Translations under genes and position numbers: made by a program
NCBI GenBank assembly: GCA_016191145.1
Contig: JACPPD010000003.1
Location: 437,382-501,381, forward strand
Length of the DNA stretch: 64,000 nt
Direction: 5' to 3'
From: Ignavibacteria bacterium
Lineage (GTDB): Bacteria; Bacteroidota; Ignavibacteria; Kapaibacteriales; Kapaibacteriaceae
The notes under the pieces: model-generated
What the model was told of the DNA's origin: nothing
Database searches by the model: none
What the model saw: the letters and a program-made list of their open reading frames with translations, nothing else
Part shown: positions 8,773 to 17,691 of the stretch, piece after piece
How the letters are laid out: every line of letters starts with the position of its first letter
Numbering within the stretch: the stretch's first letter is position 1

Positions 8773-10016
8773 TTAAATTTTATCCTCGGATCCACCATTG
8801 CCAAAATAAAATCACTTAACAGCGTGCCGATGAGAATAATAGCAACGTTGATAACGGTAAATGAGAACACGATGGGGTAATCTCGTTGCAGTATTGCACT
8901 GAACGAAAGTTTGCCTAATCCTTCTATACTGAAAACAATTTCGATAAGGTATGAAGATGCCAGGAACACAGAGATGAGGAAACCGAGACGCGAAGCAATG
9001 GGAATGATGGAATTCCTCATGGCATGAACCCAGATAACACGCTTTTCATTGAGGCCCTTTGCGAAAGCCGTCCTAACGTAGTCCTGACTCATGTTTTCCA
9101 GCAACGAATTCTTCATCAGCATCGTTAGCGAAGCAAAGCCGGCAGTTGTGTAAGCAATAGTGGGAAGAATAAAATGATATGCCCTATCCAAAATCTTGCT
9201 TCCAATTTCCAATTGATCATAATCTGTAGACTGAAACCCTCGCAACGGCAGAAGGTCGAGTCCGCTCTGTGTCGAAAATATTACAAGCAGCACGGCGCCC
9301 AGCGCCCATCCCGGTACCGAGTACCCCATAAACACGATTGCAGACGATATCACATCGAATCGGCTCCCGTGATTCAATGCTTTCTGTATGCCAAGGTAAA
9401 CGCAAATCAGGTAGGTGAGAATTACTGAAATTATTCCGAACTGCATTGAAATCGGCAATCGTTCCATTACCAGTTTCATTACCGGTTCCTGATACCGGTT
9501 CGAAATACCAAAATATCCGGTTAAAATTCCCGCATACTCCGTTTTGTAGGCGCGCAAGATATAATTAACACTATCAACTTTTTGATATTCAACATTCCAA
9601 TCATCTAATATCTTAGATTTATCGGAGGCGTCTCGCACAACATATTGGCCATCCTCCTTGTTAACGATTATCTGAAGTCCGGCGCCTGCCTTGCGAGGCT
9701 TGCCAAGCACAACAGGCACATCGAATTTGTCCATAGGCCGTGGGTATACGCCTAGCCAGATCAGATACCTCTGCCATATCGGCTTATCGAATTGGTAATA
9801 GCGCTGCAGCTCTGCCATCGCCTGCGGAGGTATGATGGCATCTGTCCCTTCGCGTGCGCCGCCCCTTTCACCGCTCTGTGCAGCCTGTTTGAGCTGTTGG
9901 ATCTGTTGTTCCAGAGGGCCGCCGGGAGCAAGCTGAACAATAAAAAAGACAATTATTGTACAGCCAATAAATGTTGGTACGGCCAGCAGGATTCGTCGAA
10001 TGAAGTACTGAAGCAT
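8769..10016 (-). CDS. Peptide ABC transporter permease (YejB/DppB type)
   Basis: A 415-residue permease. The N-terminus MLQYFIRRILLAVPTFIG is the standard DppB/YejB first membrane helix. Residues about 33-185 form an unusually long soluble region, then five membrane helices and an EAA loop (DYVRTAFAKGLNEKRVIW near 325) follow, ending with FILAMVDPRIKFK. YejB-type permeases have a longer insert than OppB, and this one is longer still. It lies six bases after the binding-protein gene and overlaps the second permease by four bases. Confidence 0.9.
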   Translation of the reverse strand: MLQYFIRRILLAVPTFIGCTIIVFFIVQLAPGGPLEQQIQQLKQAAQSGERGGAREGTDAIIPPQAMAELQRYYQFDKPIWQRYLIWLGVYPRPMDKFDVPVVLGKPRKAGAGLQIIVNKEDGQYVVRDASDKSKILDDWNVEYQKVDSVNYILRAYKTEYAGILTGYFGISNRYQEPVMKLVMERLPISMQFGIISVILTYLICVYLGIQKALNHGSRFDVISSAIVFMGYSVPGWALGAVLLVIFSTQSGLDLLPLRGFQSTDYDQLEIGSKILDRAYHFILPTIAYTTAGFASLTMLMKNSLLENMSQDYVRTAFAKGLNEKRVIWVHAMRNSIIPIASRLGFLISVFLASSYLIEIVFSIEGLGKLSFSAILQRDYPIVFSFTVINVAIILIGTLLSDFILAMVDPRIKFK

Positions 10017-10022
10017 GTTCTA

Positions 10023-11987
10023 TTAAAACTTATGCTCCTTCCAATACAACTTGTCTACGATTTTACCCGTTCCGGGGAGTGCGGTACCATCCTTCCTTGC
10101 TTTCTCGAGCGCCGATGCTTTTTCGGAGTCATACCACCATAACGTCATGATTGCAAGGTCGTGATCGCCGGCTTGCGTTGTTCGCCCCAATACATACTCT
10201 GGCATTCCAAACTTATCCCAATATCCGAGTTTGATTCCTTTGGTATTCCAAGCCAGAACTGCGATGACGGTATTCGCAAGAATTCCATCAATTTCTTTAA
10301 TAATAGCAATCCGTTCTGCTTGTGTGAAGGCTAATTTGTACCGTTCTAATAATCCGTCGATTTGTTTGTCTGCAAAACCCGTAATGTTGTTGTTGTCGTT
10401 TTGTGAAGCCAGACGCGATGCATACGAAGATTCGGGATTGGGAAACGTAAGACCGCCATAATTCACCCAGGTGAGAGAAAACTCCCGCTCAGCAATTCTC
10501 TTGGTTATCGCATTGCCATCCTCAAATTTCAGTTTGAGGTCGATACCTGCCCTTCGAAGCGTTTGCTGATACAGAGTAACGAATTTTTCTATCGGCTTTT
10601 GAATACTCATTTCGAGCGTGAATGGCTTGCCATTTTTCACTAAAATCCCGTCGGAATTTCTCTCCTTCCAGCCCGCTTGTTCAAGTAGTTCTTTTGCCTT
10701 TTGAGGATCGTAGGTGTATCGCACATTGTTTTCGTTTTCATAAAGGCCTCCAGCATAAAACGAATTAAATGGCTCATACTCGCCGTACAACAACTGGTCT
10801 ATAATTGACTGCCGGTCGAACAGGTAGTAGAATGCCTTCCTGATCCTGACGTCGTTGAAGGGCGGCTTGCGCATGTTGAGATACACACCGGCTGCTCCAG
10901 CGGCGCCGTCTGTCTTGACGCGAATTTTATGTATCCAATTGTTTTTAAATGGTTGTTCCTTAGTGTCGTTAACCCAATTCTCTATAGATACGCTGGTATA
11001 GTAAAACAAATCGGCTTCGCCTCTTCTGAATGTTTCGTATTCAACTGTGGGATTGTCTGCAATTGCAATGAATTTTATCTTATCGAAATTTCCGCTGTAT
11101 TTCTCAGTTGGATAGTCCTTACGCCAGTAGTCATCCCGCCGTGTGAACATGTAGCTCTCCTCCTTCTTGATATCTTCCGGGAGGATGATATATTCGCCCG
11201 ATCCGACAGGCTGCTGAAAGATAAACTTGTCGATAAACTCCTTGCCGGTAAGTGCGCCAATTTCGTCGTGCTGAAGTATTGGCAAGCTTGCTGCAAAACT
11301 CAAAAACGATCGCCAATTTTTTTCCTTCGCTTTAACCATCACGATGTAGGGAGAAATCGCCACAGGTTCTTCGTAAATCTCATAGGTCTGCTGCATTGAT
11401 GGGGAAAGGATCGTCGGATCCATGACGAGCTTCCACGTGGAAACAACATCCTGCGACGTTACCCGCTTGCCATCCCACCACCGTGCATTGGGATCGATGC
11501 GGAACCAGAACGTCATCAGGTCTTCAGATACCTTCCAGTGCGTGGCCAACAAAGGCACGTATTCGAGATTCGTTGGGTGGAGTGATATCAATGTTTGATA
11601 GCACATACTCGTCATCGTGCTGTTTTCTGAGAAGTTTGAATTCGGGCCAAAAAAGAATGGCCTAAATGTTATCATGAAACGAGAGATTGGAAATGTAAAC
11701 ATCCCGCCAATCTTTGCACGGGGATCTCCAAAAAAGACCTGTTCTTCGGGTTTCATGACGTAGGTTTTGTATCCTAAAGATTCTGCAATCTTCTCAAAAC
11801 CGTTACCCCCAAGAGAATCTGTAATCGAGGGATCTGCTCCGGGCGGTAGATCCACTTTCTTCCATGTATTAACGATCTTTGAATCTGAATCGGCAACCGA
11901 TTCCTTCCTTCCACAGCCACTCAGAAAAACCAACGTCACAAACAGCAATACAGGCACTGAGAATAAACGACTGTTTGAGGGGATCAT
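10023..11987 (-). CDS. Peptide ABC transporter substrate-binding lipoprotein (SBP family 5)
   Basis: A 654-residue extracytoplasmic binding protein. The signal peptide ends in the lipobox LSGC with Cys25, so it should be lipid-anchored on the periplasmic side of the inner membrane. Family 5 features include LATHWKVSEDLMTFWFRIDP near 140 and DGKRVTSQDVVSTWKLV, then NDVRIRKAFYYLFDRQSI near 390, the conserved RKAFYYLFDR block. It is first in the transporter operon, with a promoter-like box at 12025-12032. YejA-type proteins bind peptides; the actual substrate is not evident from sequence. Confidence 0.9.
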   Translation of the reverse strand: MIPSNSRLFSVPVLLFVTLVFLSGCGRKESVADSDSKIVNTWKKVDLPPGADPSITDSLGGNGFEKIAESLGYKTYVMKPEEQVFFGDPRAKIGGMFTFPISRFMITFRPFFFGPNSNFSENSTMTSMCYQTLISLHPTNLEYVPLLATHWKVSEDLMTFWFRIDPNARWWDGKRVTSQDVVSTWKLVMDPTILSPSMQQTYEIYEEPVAISPYIVMVKAKEKNWRSFLSFAASLPILQHDEIGALTGKEFIDKFIFQQPVGSGEYIILPEDIKKEESYMFTRRDDYWRKDYPTEKYSGNFDKIKFIAIADNPTVEYETFRRGEADLFYYTSVSIENWVNDTKEQPFKNNWIHKIRVKTDGAAGAAGVYLNMRKPPFNDVRIRKAFYYLFDRQSIIDQLLYGEYEPFNSFYAGGLYENENNVRYTYDPQKAKELLEQAGWKERNSDGILVKNGKPFTLEMSIQKPIEKFVTLYQQTLRRAGIDLKLKFEDGNAITKRIAEREFSLTWVNYGGLTFPNPESSYASRLASQNDNNNITGFADKQIDGLLERYKLAFTQAERIAIIKEIDGILANTVIAVLAWNTKGIKLGYWDKFGMPEYVLGRTTQAGDHDLAIMTLWWYDSEKASALEKARKDGTALPGTGKIVDKLYWKEHKF

Positions 11988-12024
11988 GTAGGTTGCTCCG
12001 TAAACTGTGGAAATAACTTGAACG

Positions 12025-12032
12025 CAAATATA
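12025..12032 (-). promoter_or_regulatory. Bacteroidota-type -7 box upstream of the peptide transporter operon
   Basis: On the minus strand the sequence reads TATATTTG, an exact match to TAnnTTTG, about 38 bases upstream of the binding-protein start codon. No TTTG is found 19 bases further upstream. The same bases read on the plus strand give TATATTCG just before the flavin reductase ATG, so the two divergent genes may use overlapping promoters. Confidence 0.45.
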
Positions 12033-12040
12033 TTCGCCTC

Positions 12041-12964
12041 ATGCAAACTATCCTTCCCGAAGATCTTCCACACAGAGAACGACACCAACTATTACTGAGT
12101 GGAGTTGCACCACGTCCGATTGCCTTTGTGTCGAGCATTGCGCCCGAAGGCAACGTAAACCTTAGCCCCTTTTCATTCTTTAATGCTTATTCATCAAAAC
12201 CTCCCATCGTGGCTATAGGTCCTGCTATTGCAGCACGTACCGGACGTGCCAAGGACACGCTGCTGAATATTCTGGAACATCGAGAGTGCACTATCAGCAC
12301 GGTCAGCTACTCCATGGTTCACAAAATGAACATTGCATCGGCAGAGTATCCGCGCGATGTTGATGAGTATGTGAAGGCTGGATTCAGTAAGGGGGCATCG
12401 AGACTCGTCAGTCCCCCATACGTGGCAGAATCGCCGTATTCAATGGAATGCAGGCTTGTCGAAAACATTGAAATACGCAGGGATATCGGTGGCAACGGCA
12501 ACCTGATGATGCTTGAAGTTGTTGCGTTTCATGTCTCAGACAGTGTGATGGTAGACGGAAAAATCGATCCGCACAAGATGGATTTAGTAGCACGCCTATC
12601 GCACGGGTTTTATGCGCGGACTTCCGAAATCTTCGAAGCACGGCAGCCAACACATTTATGCATTGGATTTGATGCACTTCCGGAGCACATTCGTACAAGC
12701 GAAATCTTAACAGGAAATGATTTGGCTCGCTTGGCCTACGTGCCAGTTTTGCCTATGCTTGATGGTTCGTTCCCGTCGTTCGAAGACACCTTTAGGGCTG
12801 ATTCTGTTGAAATAGAATTGAACGCAAATAATCCTCTTGGCGCACTCTACGCGATGTTGCAGGAGGGGAAGCAACGCGACCGAGCTCTGCGTCACCGCAT
12901 TGCAAAGGCATTCATTGTAAACAATCAGATTGATGAGGCGTGGCAGACACTACTGCTGGAATAA
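12041..12964 (+). CDS. Flavin reductase-like FMN-binding protein with C-terminal extension
   Basis: A 307-residue protein whose first ~200 residues match the flavin reductase/DIM6-NTAB split-barrel family: GVAPRPIAFVSSIAPEGNVN near residue 23, LSPFSFFNAYSSKPPIVAIG, and a later GNLMMLEVVAFHV segment. Such proteins bind FMN and reduce flavins or act as small oxidoreductases. Residues 210-307 are an extra helical tail not typical of the family. The ATG at 12041 is the first in frame and lies a few bases after a TAnnTTnG-like box. It converges on the biotin carrier gene with an 8-base gap. Confidence 0.8.
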   Translation: MQTILPEDLPHRERHQLLLSGVAPRPIAFVSSIAPEGNVNLSPFSFFNAYSSKPPIVAIGPAIAARTGRAKDTLLNILEHRECTISTVSYSMVHKMNIASAEYPRDVDEYVKAGFSKGASRLVSPPYVAESPYSMECRLVENIEIRRDIGGNGNLMMLEVVAFHVSDSVMVDGKIDPHKMDLVARLSHGFYARTSEIFEARQPTHLCIGFDALPEHIRTSEILTGNDLARLAYVPVLPMLDGSFPSFEDTFRADSVEIELNANNPLGALYAMLQEGKQRDRALRHRIAKAFIVNNQIDEAWQTLLLE

Positions 12965-12972
12965 GCAGTCAG

Positions 12973-13491
12973 TTAATCAATATGCGCAACTACACAAAGC
13001 TGAGTTCCTTTATCGAAAGCCTGCCCTACGCTGGCCGTAACATCCTTGATGATACCGTTAATCGGAGAGACAATAGCATTTTCCATCTTCATGGCTTCAA
13101 GCGTAAATAATGCATCGCCCTTGCGCACAATATCTCCGTTTGATACAAGTACGTTTTTCAACAAGCCTGGCATGGGTGTGCTGATTTTTACGGTGCGATT
13201 TTTTACGGCAGGAGAAGAAACCAGCATGTCTAAGTATTGTTGGTTTCCATCCGACAACACACGCGCTTCGTACTGATAGCCCCGAATTGAAAACCGTACG
13301 ATGCTGACGCCATCGGTTTTCAAATACACCGGAAGAATGGTGTTTCCAACCTGCATATTATAAACACCCTGATCCTGCGTGGGCATCAGCGTAACGTCGG
13401 CACTACCGCATGTGGCTGTATTGCCGTTACAATCCACGCTGAACTTCTTATCGGAATTGAGAATCGTTACTGTGTAGCGTTTGGTTCTCAT
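12973..13491 (-). CDS. Biotin carboxyl carrier-type protein
   Basis: A 172-residue protein with a C-terminal biotinyl/lipoyl domain (about residues 98-170): ISTPMPGLLKNVLVSNGDIV, then the biotinylation motif EAMKMEN with Lys at about residue 134, and SPINGIIKDVTASVGQAF. The N-terminal ~95 residues resemble the beta-rich linker of carboxylase alpha chains. It would carry CO2-biotin for an acyl-CoA or oxaloacetate carboxylase, and the beta subunit at 795-2459 is a possible partner although 10 kb away. No biotin carboxylase gene is adjacent. Confidence 0.88.
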   Translation of the reverse strand: MRTKRYTVTILNSDKKFSVDCNGNTATCGSADVTLMPTQDQGVYNMQVGNTILPVYLKTDGVSIVRFSIRGYQYEARVLSDGNQQYLDMLVSSPAVKNRTVKISTPMPGLLKNVLVSNGDIVRKGDALFTLEAMKMENAIVSPINGIIKDVTASVGQAFDKGTQLCVVAHID

Positions 13492-13522
13492 GCAGGCAAA
13501 TCTACGGCGTTGGTTGGCGTTA

Positions 13523-14773
13523 TTACAGTTTGCATTTGAGCAGGTAGAGACGCTGACTCACCATACCCAACGCCTTGAAGGTCTTTTCTCGCCAGTCGTA
13601 CACAGCATCGGATACAACATCGCACATCTTACCCATCGTTAGTATGTCGTATTCCAAATCGTATACCACAAGGGTTGTCGCGCTTGGCCATGCTGCGTGT
13701 GTACCCTTACTGTCGATAAGCGGAGGCGCCAACATTGGGACGCCTGCATTTACAAGCTTCCTTTTGCCGTTAACAACAATGTAATTATCGTCCTGGTAAC
13801 TGCTATACACCATCTGCATACCATCGTGCGAAAATGCGGGATTTGAACTTCGCGTTCCCTGCGGATATTCTGCTGAGTTATAACAAACCACAGTGTTGCC
13901 CTGAATTGTTGCCCTAAACGCAACCAGAGGTTCCGATGGATGCAAGGCGATAGCACTGTCTGCATACTGGAGAGCGCGACTCTCCCAGGGATTTTGAAAG
14001 TCATCGGTATACATCCACACCTTAACGGTACCAGCCAAATCCATTGCCGACCACGTGGCAACTTGTCCGTAGACATTGGTTTTGATTGCACGGACTTTGG
14101 AGAGGTTTGTCGACAGCGTTTCATCACCCAGCACCACACTCCATTTGTCTCCCGACTTCAAGGCACATAACACGCGGCCGTCCTGCCACACACCGCCTAG
14201 GATCACATCGTCGGAGCATCCGCGCAACGCACCGTTTCGAATGAGACAAACCTGATTCATTTGCTTCTCTGTCCACCAGACAACAATTCCCTGCGGATCA
14301 ACCCAAAGGTCTTTCACAGGATATCCTGTTGCGTACGACCGTTCTCCATTTGTTATACGCGTGTCCTGTCCGTTACTCTCAACCCACCAGAGCTCTTCGG
14401 TAAGTGTGGCAAAGCGCACAAACTCAATGGTGCTGCTAGTCTGTAGCAATCGGCGTGGTCCAACGAGCCACCAACGAACGTCCGTAGATACGATGCTCAC
14501 CCAATCTGTACCTACATTGGCAAATACGGGTTGGGAAATCTGCTCGTAAGGGCCGTACGGAACGCCATCGACTACGAGCAACTTCCATTTATCAAACGGA
14601 CGCAGAATTGCCCACCAATGGCCTGTTGTATCGATACCATAACTTTCTATAGCAACCGGATTTTCGATTAGCAACGTATCCGTGCATGTTGCACCCATAC
14701 CAAGAGCCATCGCCTGATGTTGGATGCCAAGGCACATAGAGATTATTACGATTACAAGGCTGCTTCGTACCAT
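13523..14773 (-). CDS. Secreted beta-propeller-like protein, function unknown
   Basis: A 416-residue protein with a signal peptide (about residues 1-24) followed by repeating beta-strand units rich in Trp and Val. Several resemble TolB/WD40-like blades: HPSEPLVAFRATIQGNTVV, NPAFSHDGMQMVYSSYQDDN and DSKGTHAAWPSATTLVVYD. No catalytic motif is visible. ATG at 14773 overlaps the 3' end of the folate cyclo-ligase gene by 22 bases, and the longer in-frame start would put charged residues before the signal peptide. The family could not be named. Confidence 0.65.
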   Translation of the reverse strand: MVRSSLVIVIISMCLGIQHQAMALGMGATCTDTLLIENPVAIESYGIDTTGHWWAILRPFDKWKLLVVDGVPYGPYEQISQPVFANVGTDWVSIVSTDVRWWLVGPRRLLQTSSTIEFVRFATLTEELWWVESNGQDTRITNGERSYATGYPVKDLWVDPQGIVVWWTEKQMNQVCLIRNGALRGCSDDVILGGVWQDGRVLCALKSGDKWSVVLGDETLSTNLSKVRAIKTNVYGQVATWSAMDLAGTVKVWMYTDDFQNPWESRALQYADSAIALHPSEPLVAFRATIQGNTVVCYNSAEYPQGTRSSNPAFSHDGMQMVYSSYQDDNYIVVNGKRKLVNAGVPMLAPPLIDSKGTHAAWPSATTLVVYDLEYDILTMGKMCDVVSDAVYDWREKTFKALGMVSQRLYLLKCKL

Positions 14774-15330
14774 CGTTCCTCTGTGGCAACGCACGACAGT
14801 TGGACGTCGTGTGGGTCTACACTAATTATTTGCAATTTTTGACATTCGTATGCCAACCCAATGGAGACTGCGTCGACATTCTTGAGGAATCTGTCGTAGT
14901 ACCCTTTGCCATATCCGATTCGATTGCAATGAGGATCAAAGGCAACCAGAGGAACAACGACGACCGTTAGGCTGGTGAAGAATTCATCATCAACTTGTTC
15001 TGCGGCAGCTTCAGGCACAGGTTCTTGGATTCCGAATGAATTCTTCTTCCATTTCGTGGAACGAGTCACACGTACATGCTTGAGGACGGTACGCGATTCG
15101 TCAGCTAAGGGCACATATACATCCTTGCCTACGCTCCAGGCGTACTCGAAAAAGGGGCTCGTCTCAACTTCGAGCGCTGTTGATCGGTATAGATGAACCG
15201 ATTTGCAGAGTTGAAAGGAGGAATGCTTGTGAGCGCGTTCAAAAATCTGCATGTCGAGATGCACTTTTATATCGGGTGAAATCGCTTTGCGTTTGTTCAG
15301 AACAGCAGATCTTATTTCAGATTTTGTCAT
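14752..15330 (-). CDS. 5-formyltetrahydrofolate cyclo-ligase family protein
   Basis: A 192-residue protein that in this family converts 5-formyltetrahydrofolate to 5,10-methenyltetrahydrofolate with ATP. Supporting features are the N-terminal MTKSEIRSAVLNKRKAIS, the VVVPLVAFDPHCNRIGYGKGYYDRFL block near residues 125-150 (the GYGKGYYDR signature), and IGLAYECQ followed by a C-terminal DVQLSCVATEE. Size agrees with the family. It overlaps the DMT transporter upstream by four bases. Confidence 0.9.
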   Translation of the reverse strand: MTKSEIRSAVLNKRKAISPDIKVHLDMQIFERAHKHSSFQLCKSVHLYRSTALEVETSPFFEYAWSVGKDVYVPLADESRTVLKHVRVTRSTKWKKNSFGIQEPVPEAAAEQVDDEFFTSLTVVVVPLVAFDPHCNRIGYGKGYYDRFLKNVDAVSIGLAYECQKLQIISVDPHDVQLSCVATEERWYEAAL

Positions 15331-16211
15331 CGTCGATTTCTATAAGCAACAATAATATCCGGAACTACTATTGCCAATATCATTATCGCCGCTCCAACAC
15401 CCTGTATGGATTTCATTTCTTCACCAATAGTCATCCAGGCAACCAGTGCGGCAAATATTGGTTCGGCAGTAAAAATAATGGAAGCGCGAACCGGATGAGT
15501 AAAACGTTGGAATCGAGTTTGTATCCATGTTGCAAAAACAGATGCAAACACGGTGCAGTATACCAAACCCATTGCAACTCTAAATGAAACGGTTGTGACG
15601 AATGCGTTCGATTCTAAAACCAAGGCCGCCAATCCTGAAAGTACTGCGGTGACGATGAACTGAATCAGAACAAGTCCGTTCAACAGATGCGGCCGATCGG
15701 AAATTTCCCGTGTCCATACGTCGATGTACGTGATGTATATGGCCCACACCATTGCGCTGCCTAACGTGAGCAAATCACCTGCCGACGGACCTTCGACACC
15801 AGGCTGCGTAAAGAAGTACAATCCCAGGATTACAAAGCACACCGAAACAATGTGAAGGGGGCGAATTTTTGTGCGCTCAACGATGCGAAATACAAACGGT
15901 ACAAACACCACGGCCGAGCTGGTAATAAATGCCGACGTCGTGGCCGTTGTGGTTGCAAGCCCTCCAGCCTGCAACAGAAATCCAGTGCCAAACAGAGCGC
16001 CAAGGATGGCGCCTCTCCCTGCAAACGCCCGGTTCCACCCTCGAGCAGCTCTCGGCCAAATCAGCAATGCAAGAATTGCAGCCAAAAGAAACCGATAGAA
16101 GGTGAAGGTTAATGGTGGAATCTCACCTAATGCTGTTTTTATGATAACAAATGTTCCACCCCACAATGCAGTTACCAAAAGCAAAAGAGCTTCTGCGGTA
16201 AACTGACTCAT
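15327..16211 (-). CDS. DMT-superfamily (EamA) transporter
   Basis: A 294-residue protein with about ten membrane segments in two EamA halves. The first starts at LLLVTALWGGTFVIIK with the typical WGGTF motif, and the second near residue 147 with GSAMVWAIYITYID. The family exports amino acids, nucleotides or other metabolites; substrate is unknown. ATGA overlaps link it to the M20 peptidase upstream and the cyclo-ligase downstream, giving a run of four coupled genes. Confidence 0.88.
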   Translation of the reverse strand: MSQFTAEALLLLVTALWGGTFVIIKTALGEIPPLTFTFYRFLLAAILALLIWPRAARGWNRAFAGRGAILGALFGTGFLLQAGGLATTTATTSAFITSSAVVFVPFVFRIVERTKIRPLHIVSVCFVILGLYFFTQPGVEGPSAGDLLTLGSAMVWAIYITYIDVWTREISDRPHLLNGLVLIQFIVTAVLSGLAALVLESNAFVTTVSFRVAMGLVYCTVFASVFATWIQTRFQRFTHPVRASIIFTAEPIFAALVAWMTIGEEMKSIQGVGAAIMILAIVVPDIIVAYRNRR

Positions 16212-17587
16212 AGTGTAGAAGCTTTTGCATAATGGTGATAAAAGCGAACAGCAGACTGCATGCCGCGACGGAAATTTTCGAGATGAAAATGTTCGTTGGG
16301 AGAATGCAGGTTTTCCGTTTTCAATCCAAAGCCCATGAGAACAGTTGGGATGTTCAGCACCGAATCAAATAGCTCTACAACGGGTATCGAGCCCCCTTCA
16401 CGATGAAAAACACAGGGAACGCCAAATGTCTCCTCCAATGCTTTGGAGGCTGACTGAACGGCAACACTGTTAACCGGGACGAGAACGGGATTGGCTCCGT
16501 GCAGATCTGTGACCGTAACGCTCACACCGGGGGCCGCTGCGGTGTGAATGAATTCGCGTACTTTTTCAACTACATCGTCATGACGTTGGTGCGGAACAAG
16601 CCTCATGGAAATTTTCGCCATTGCATGCGAAGGCAGAACAGTCTTTGCACCTTCGCCTGTAAAGCCTCCCAAGATGCCGTTTAAATCCAGCGATGGTCTA
16701 ATCCATAACTGTTCAAGCGGGCTATAACCTGCCTCGCCATTGAGAGCACCGACGTTGATATCCTTCATGAGCACTTCTGGTGAATAGCCAAGTTTTTCAA
16801 ACGACTCTCGTTCTTCCTGAGTTGCATCCGTCACGTCGTCATAAAATCCCGTCACTGCAATGCGGCCGCTGCTATCCTTTAGTGAGGCGACAATTGAACA
16901 CAGTGCATTTAAAGGATTGACTACCGGACCGCCATACGAGCCGCTGTGTAAATCTCTGTTCGGACCAACAACAGTCACCTGGAGGTAGCACAATCCACGA
17001 AGACCCGTTAAGATTGAAGGCTTCCCGGGACCAATCATTGAACTGTCCGAAACCGCAACTGCATCCGCCGACAACTTTTCGGCGTTTGCTCTCACAAATG
17101 AAAACAGATTTGGACTTCCGATCTCTTCCTCCCCTTCGATAATAATTTTTATATTTAAGGGTAATGAACCCGACGTGGCAATTATTGACTCCAACGCCTT
17201 GATATGTGCGAAAAACTGCCCTTTGTCGTCAGTTGCGCCGCGTGCAAAAATTTTATCATCTCTGACAATTGCTTTAAAAGGATCTGTGGTCCACAATTCG
17301 ATCGGATCTACGGGCTGCACATCGTAATGGCCATAGAGAAGCAATGTTGGCTTTTTAGGACCAGCGCCAGTGAATTCTGCATAAACGATCGGATGCCGAT
17401 CGGTTGGATGGATTTCTACAAGGGGCATCCCAATTTTTTTTAGGTGTGCCTCAATCCACTCGGCACAAAGGACTACATCGTTGGCATGCAGTGGGTCGGT
17501 GCTGATACTTGGAATAGAAAGGTATTCCGTAAGTTCCAGTAACATCGTTTCGTAGGAATCGGAGAGCCATTTCAGTGCAGGATTCAT
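16208..17587 (-). CDS. M20 family dipeptidase/metallopeptidase
   Basis: A 459-residue zinc peptidase of the CNDP/PepV-like M20 family, probably cytoplasmic. The metal-binding pattern is visible: LLYGHYDVQPVDP near residue 83 (His, then Asp two residues on), FARGATDDKGQFF near 110, EGEEEIGSPN near 140 (catalytic Glu and metal Glu), and the late NLHSPNEHFHLENF with the final His. The dimerisation domain lies between about 205 and 360 (LHSGSYGG, HQRHDD). ATG at 17587 is chosen over an in-frame upstream start. It is first in the run 17587 to 13523. Confidence 0.92.
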   Translation of the reverse strand: MNPALKWLSDSYETMLLELTEYLSIPSISTDPLHANDVVLCAEWIEAHLKKIGMPLVEIHPTDRHPIVYAEFTGAGPKKPTLLLYGHYDVQPVDPIELWTTDPFKAIVRDDKIFARGATDDKGQFFAHIKALESIIATSGSLPLNIKIIIEGEEEIGSPNLFSFVRANAEKLSADAVAVSDSSMIGPGKPSILTGLRGLCYLQVTVVGPNRDLHSGSYGGPVVNPLNALCSIVASLKDSSGRIAVTGFYDDVTDATQEERESFEKLGYSPEVLMKDINVGALNGEAGYSPLEQLWIRPSLDLNGILGGFTGEGAKTVLPSHAMAKISMRLVPHQRHDDVVEKVREFIHTAAAPGVSVTVTDLHGANPVLVPVNSVAVQSASKALEETFGVPCVFHREGGSIPVVELFDSVLNIPTVLMGFGLKTENLHSPNEHFHLENFRRGMQSAVRFYHHYAKASTL

Positions 17588-17691
17588 GTAAAGCTTTTCA
17601 AATTTTAGCGGCAAGTTAAAAAGCGGATTTGGGACTGGTCAGCTAAAAGGCGAAGTTTGTTTTAGACACATCCACTTCGGGGCTTGTTGTA

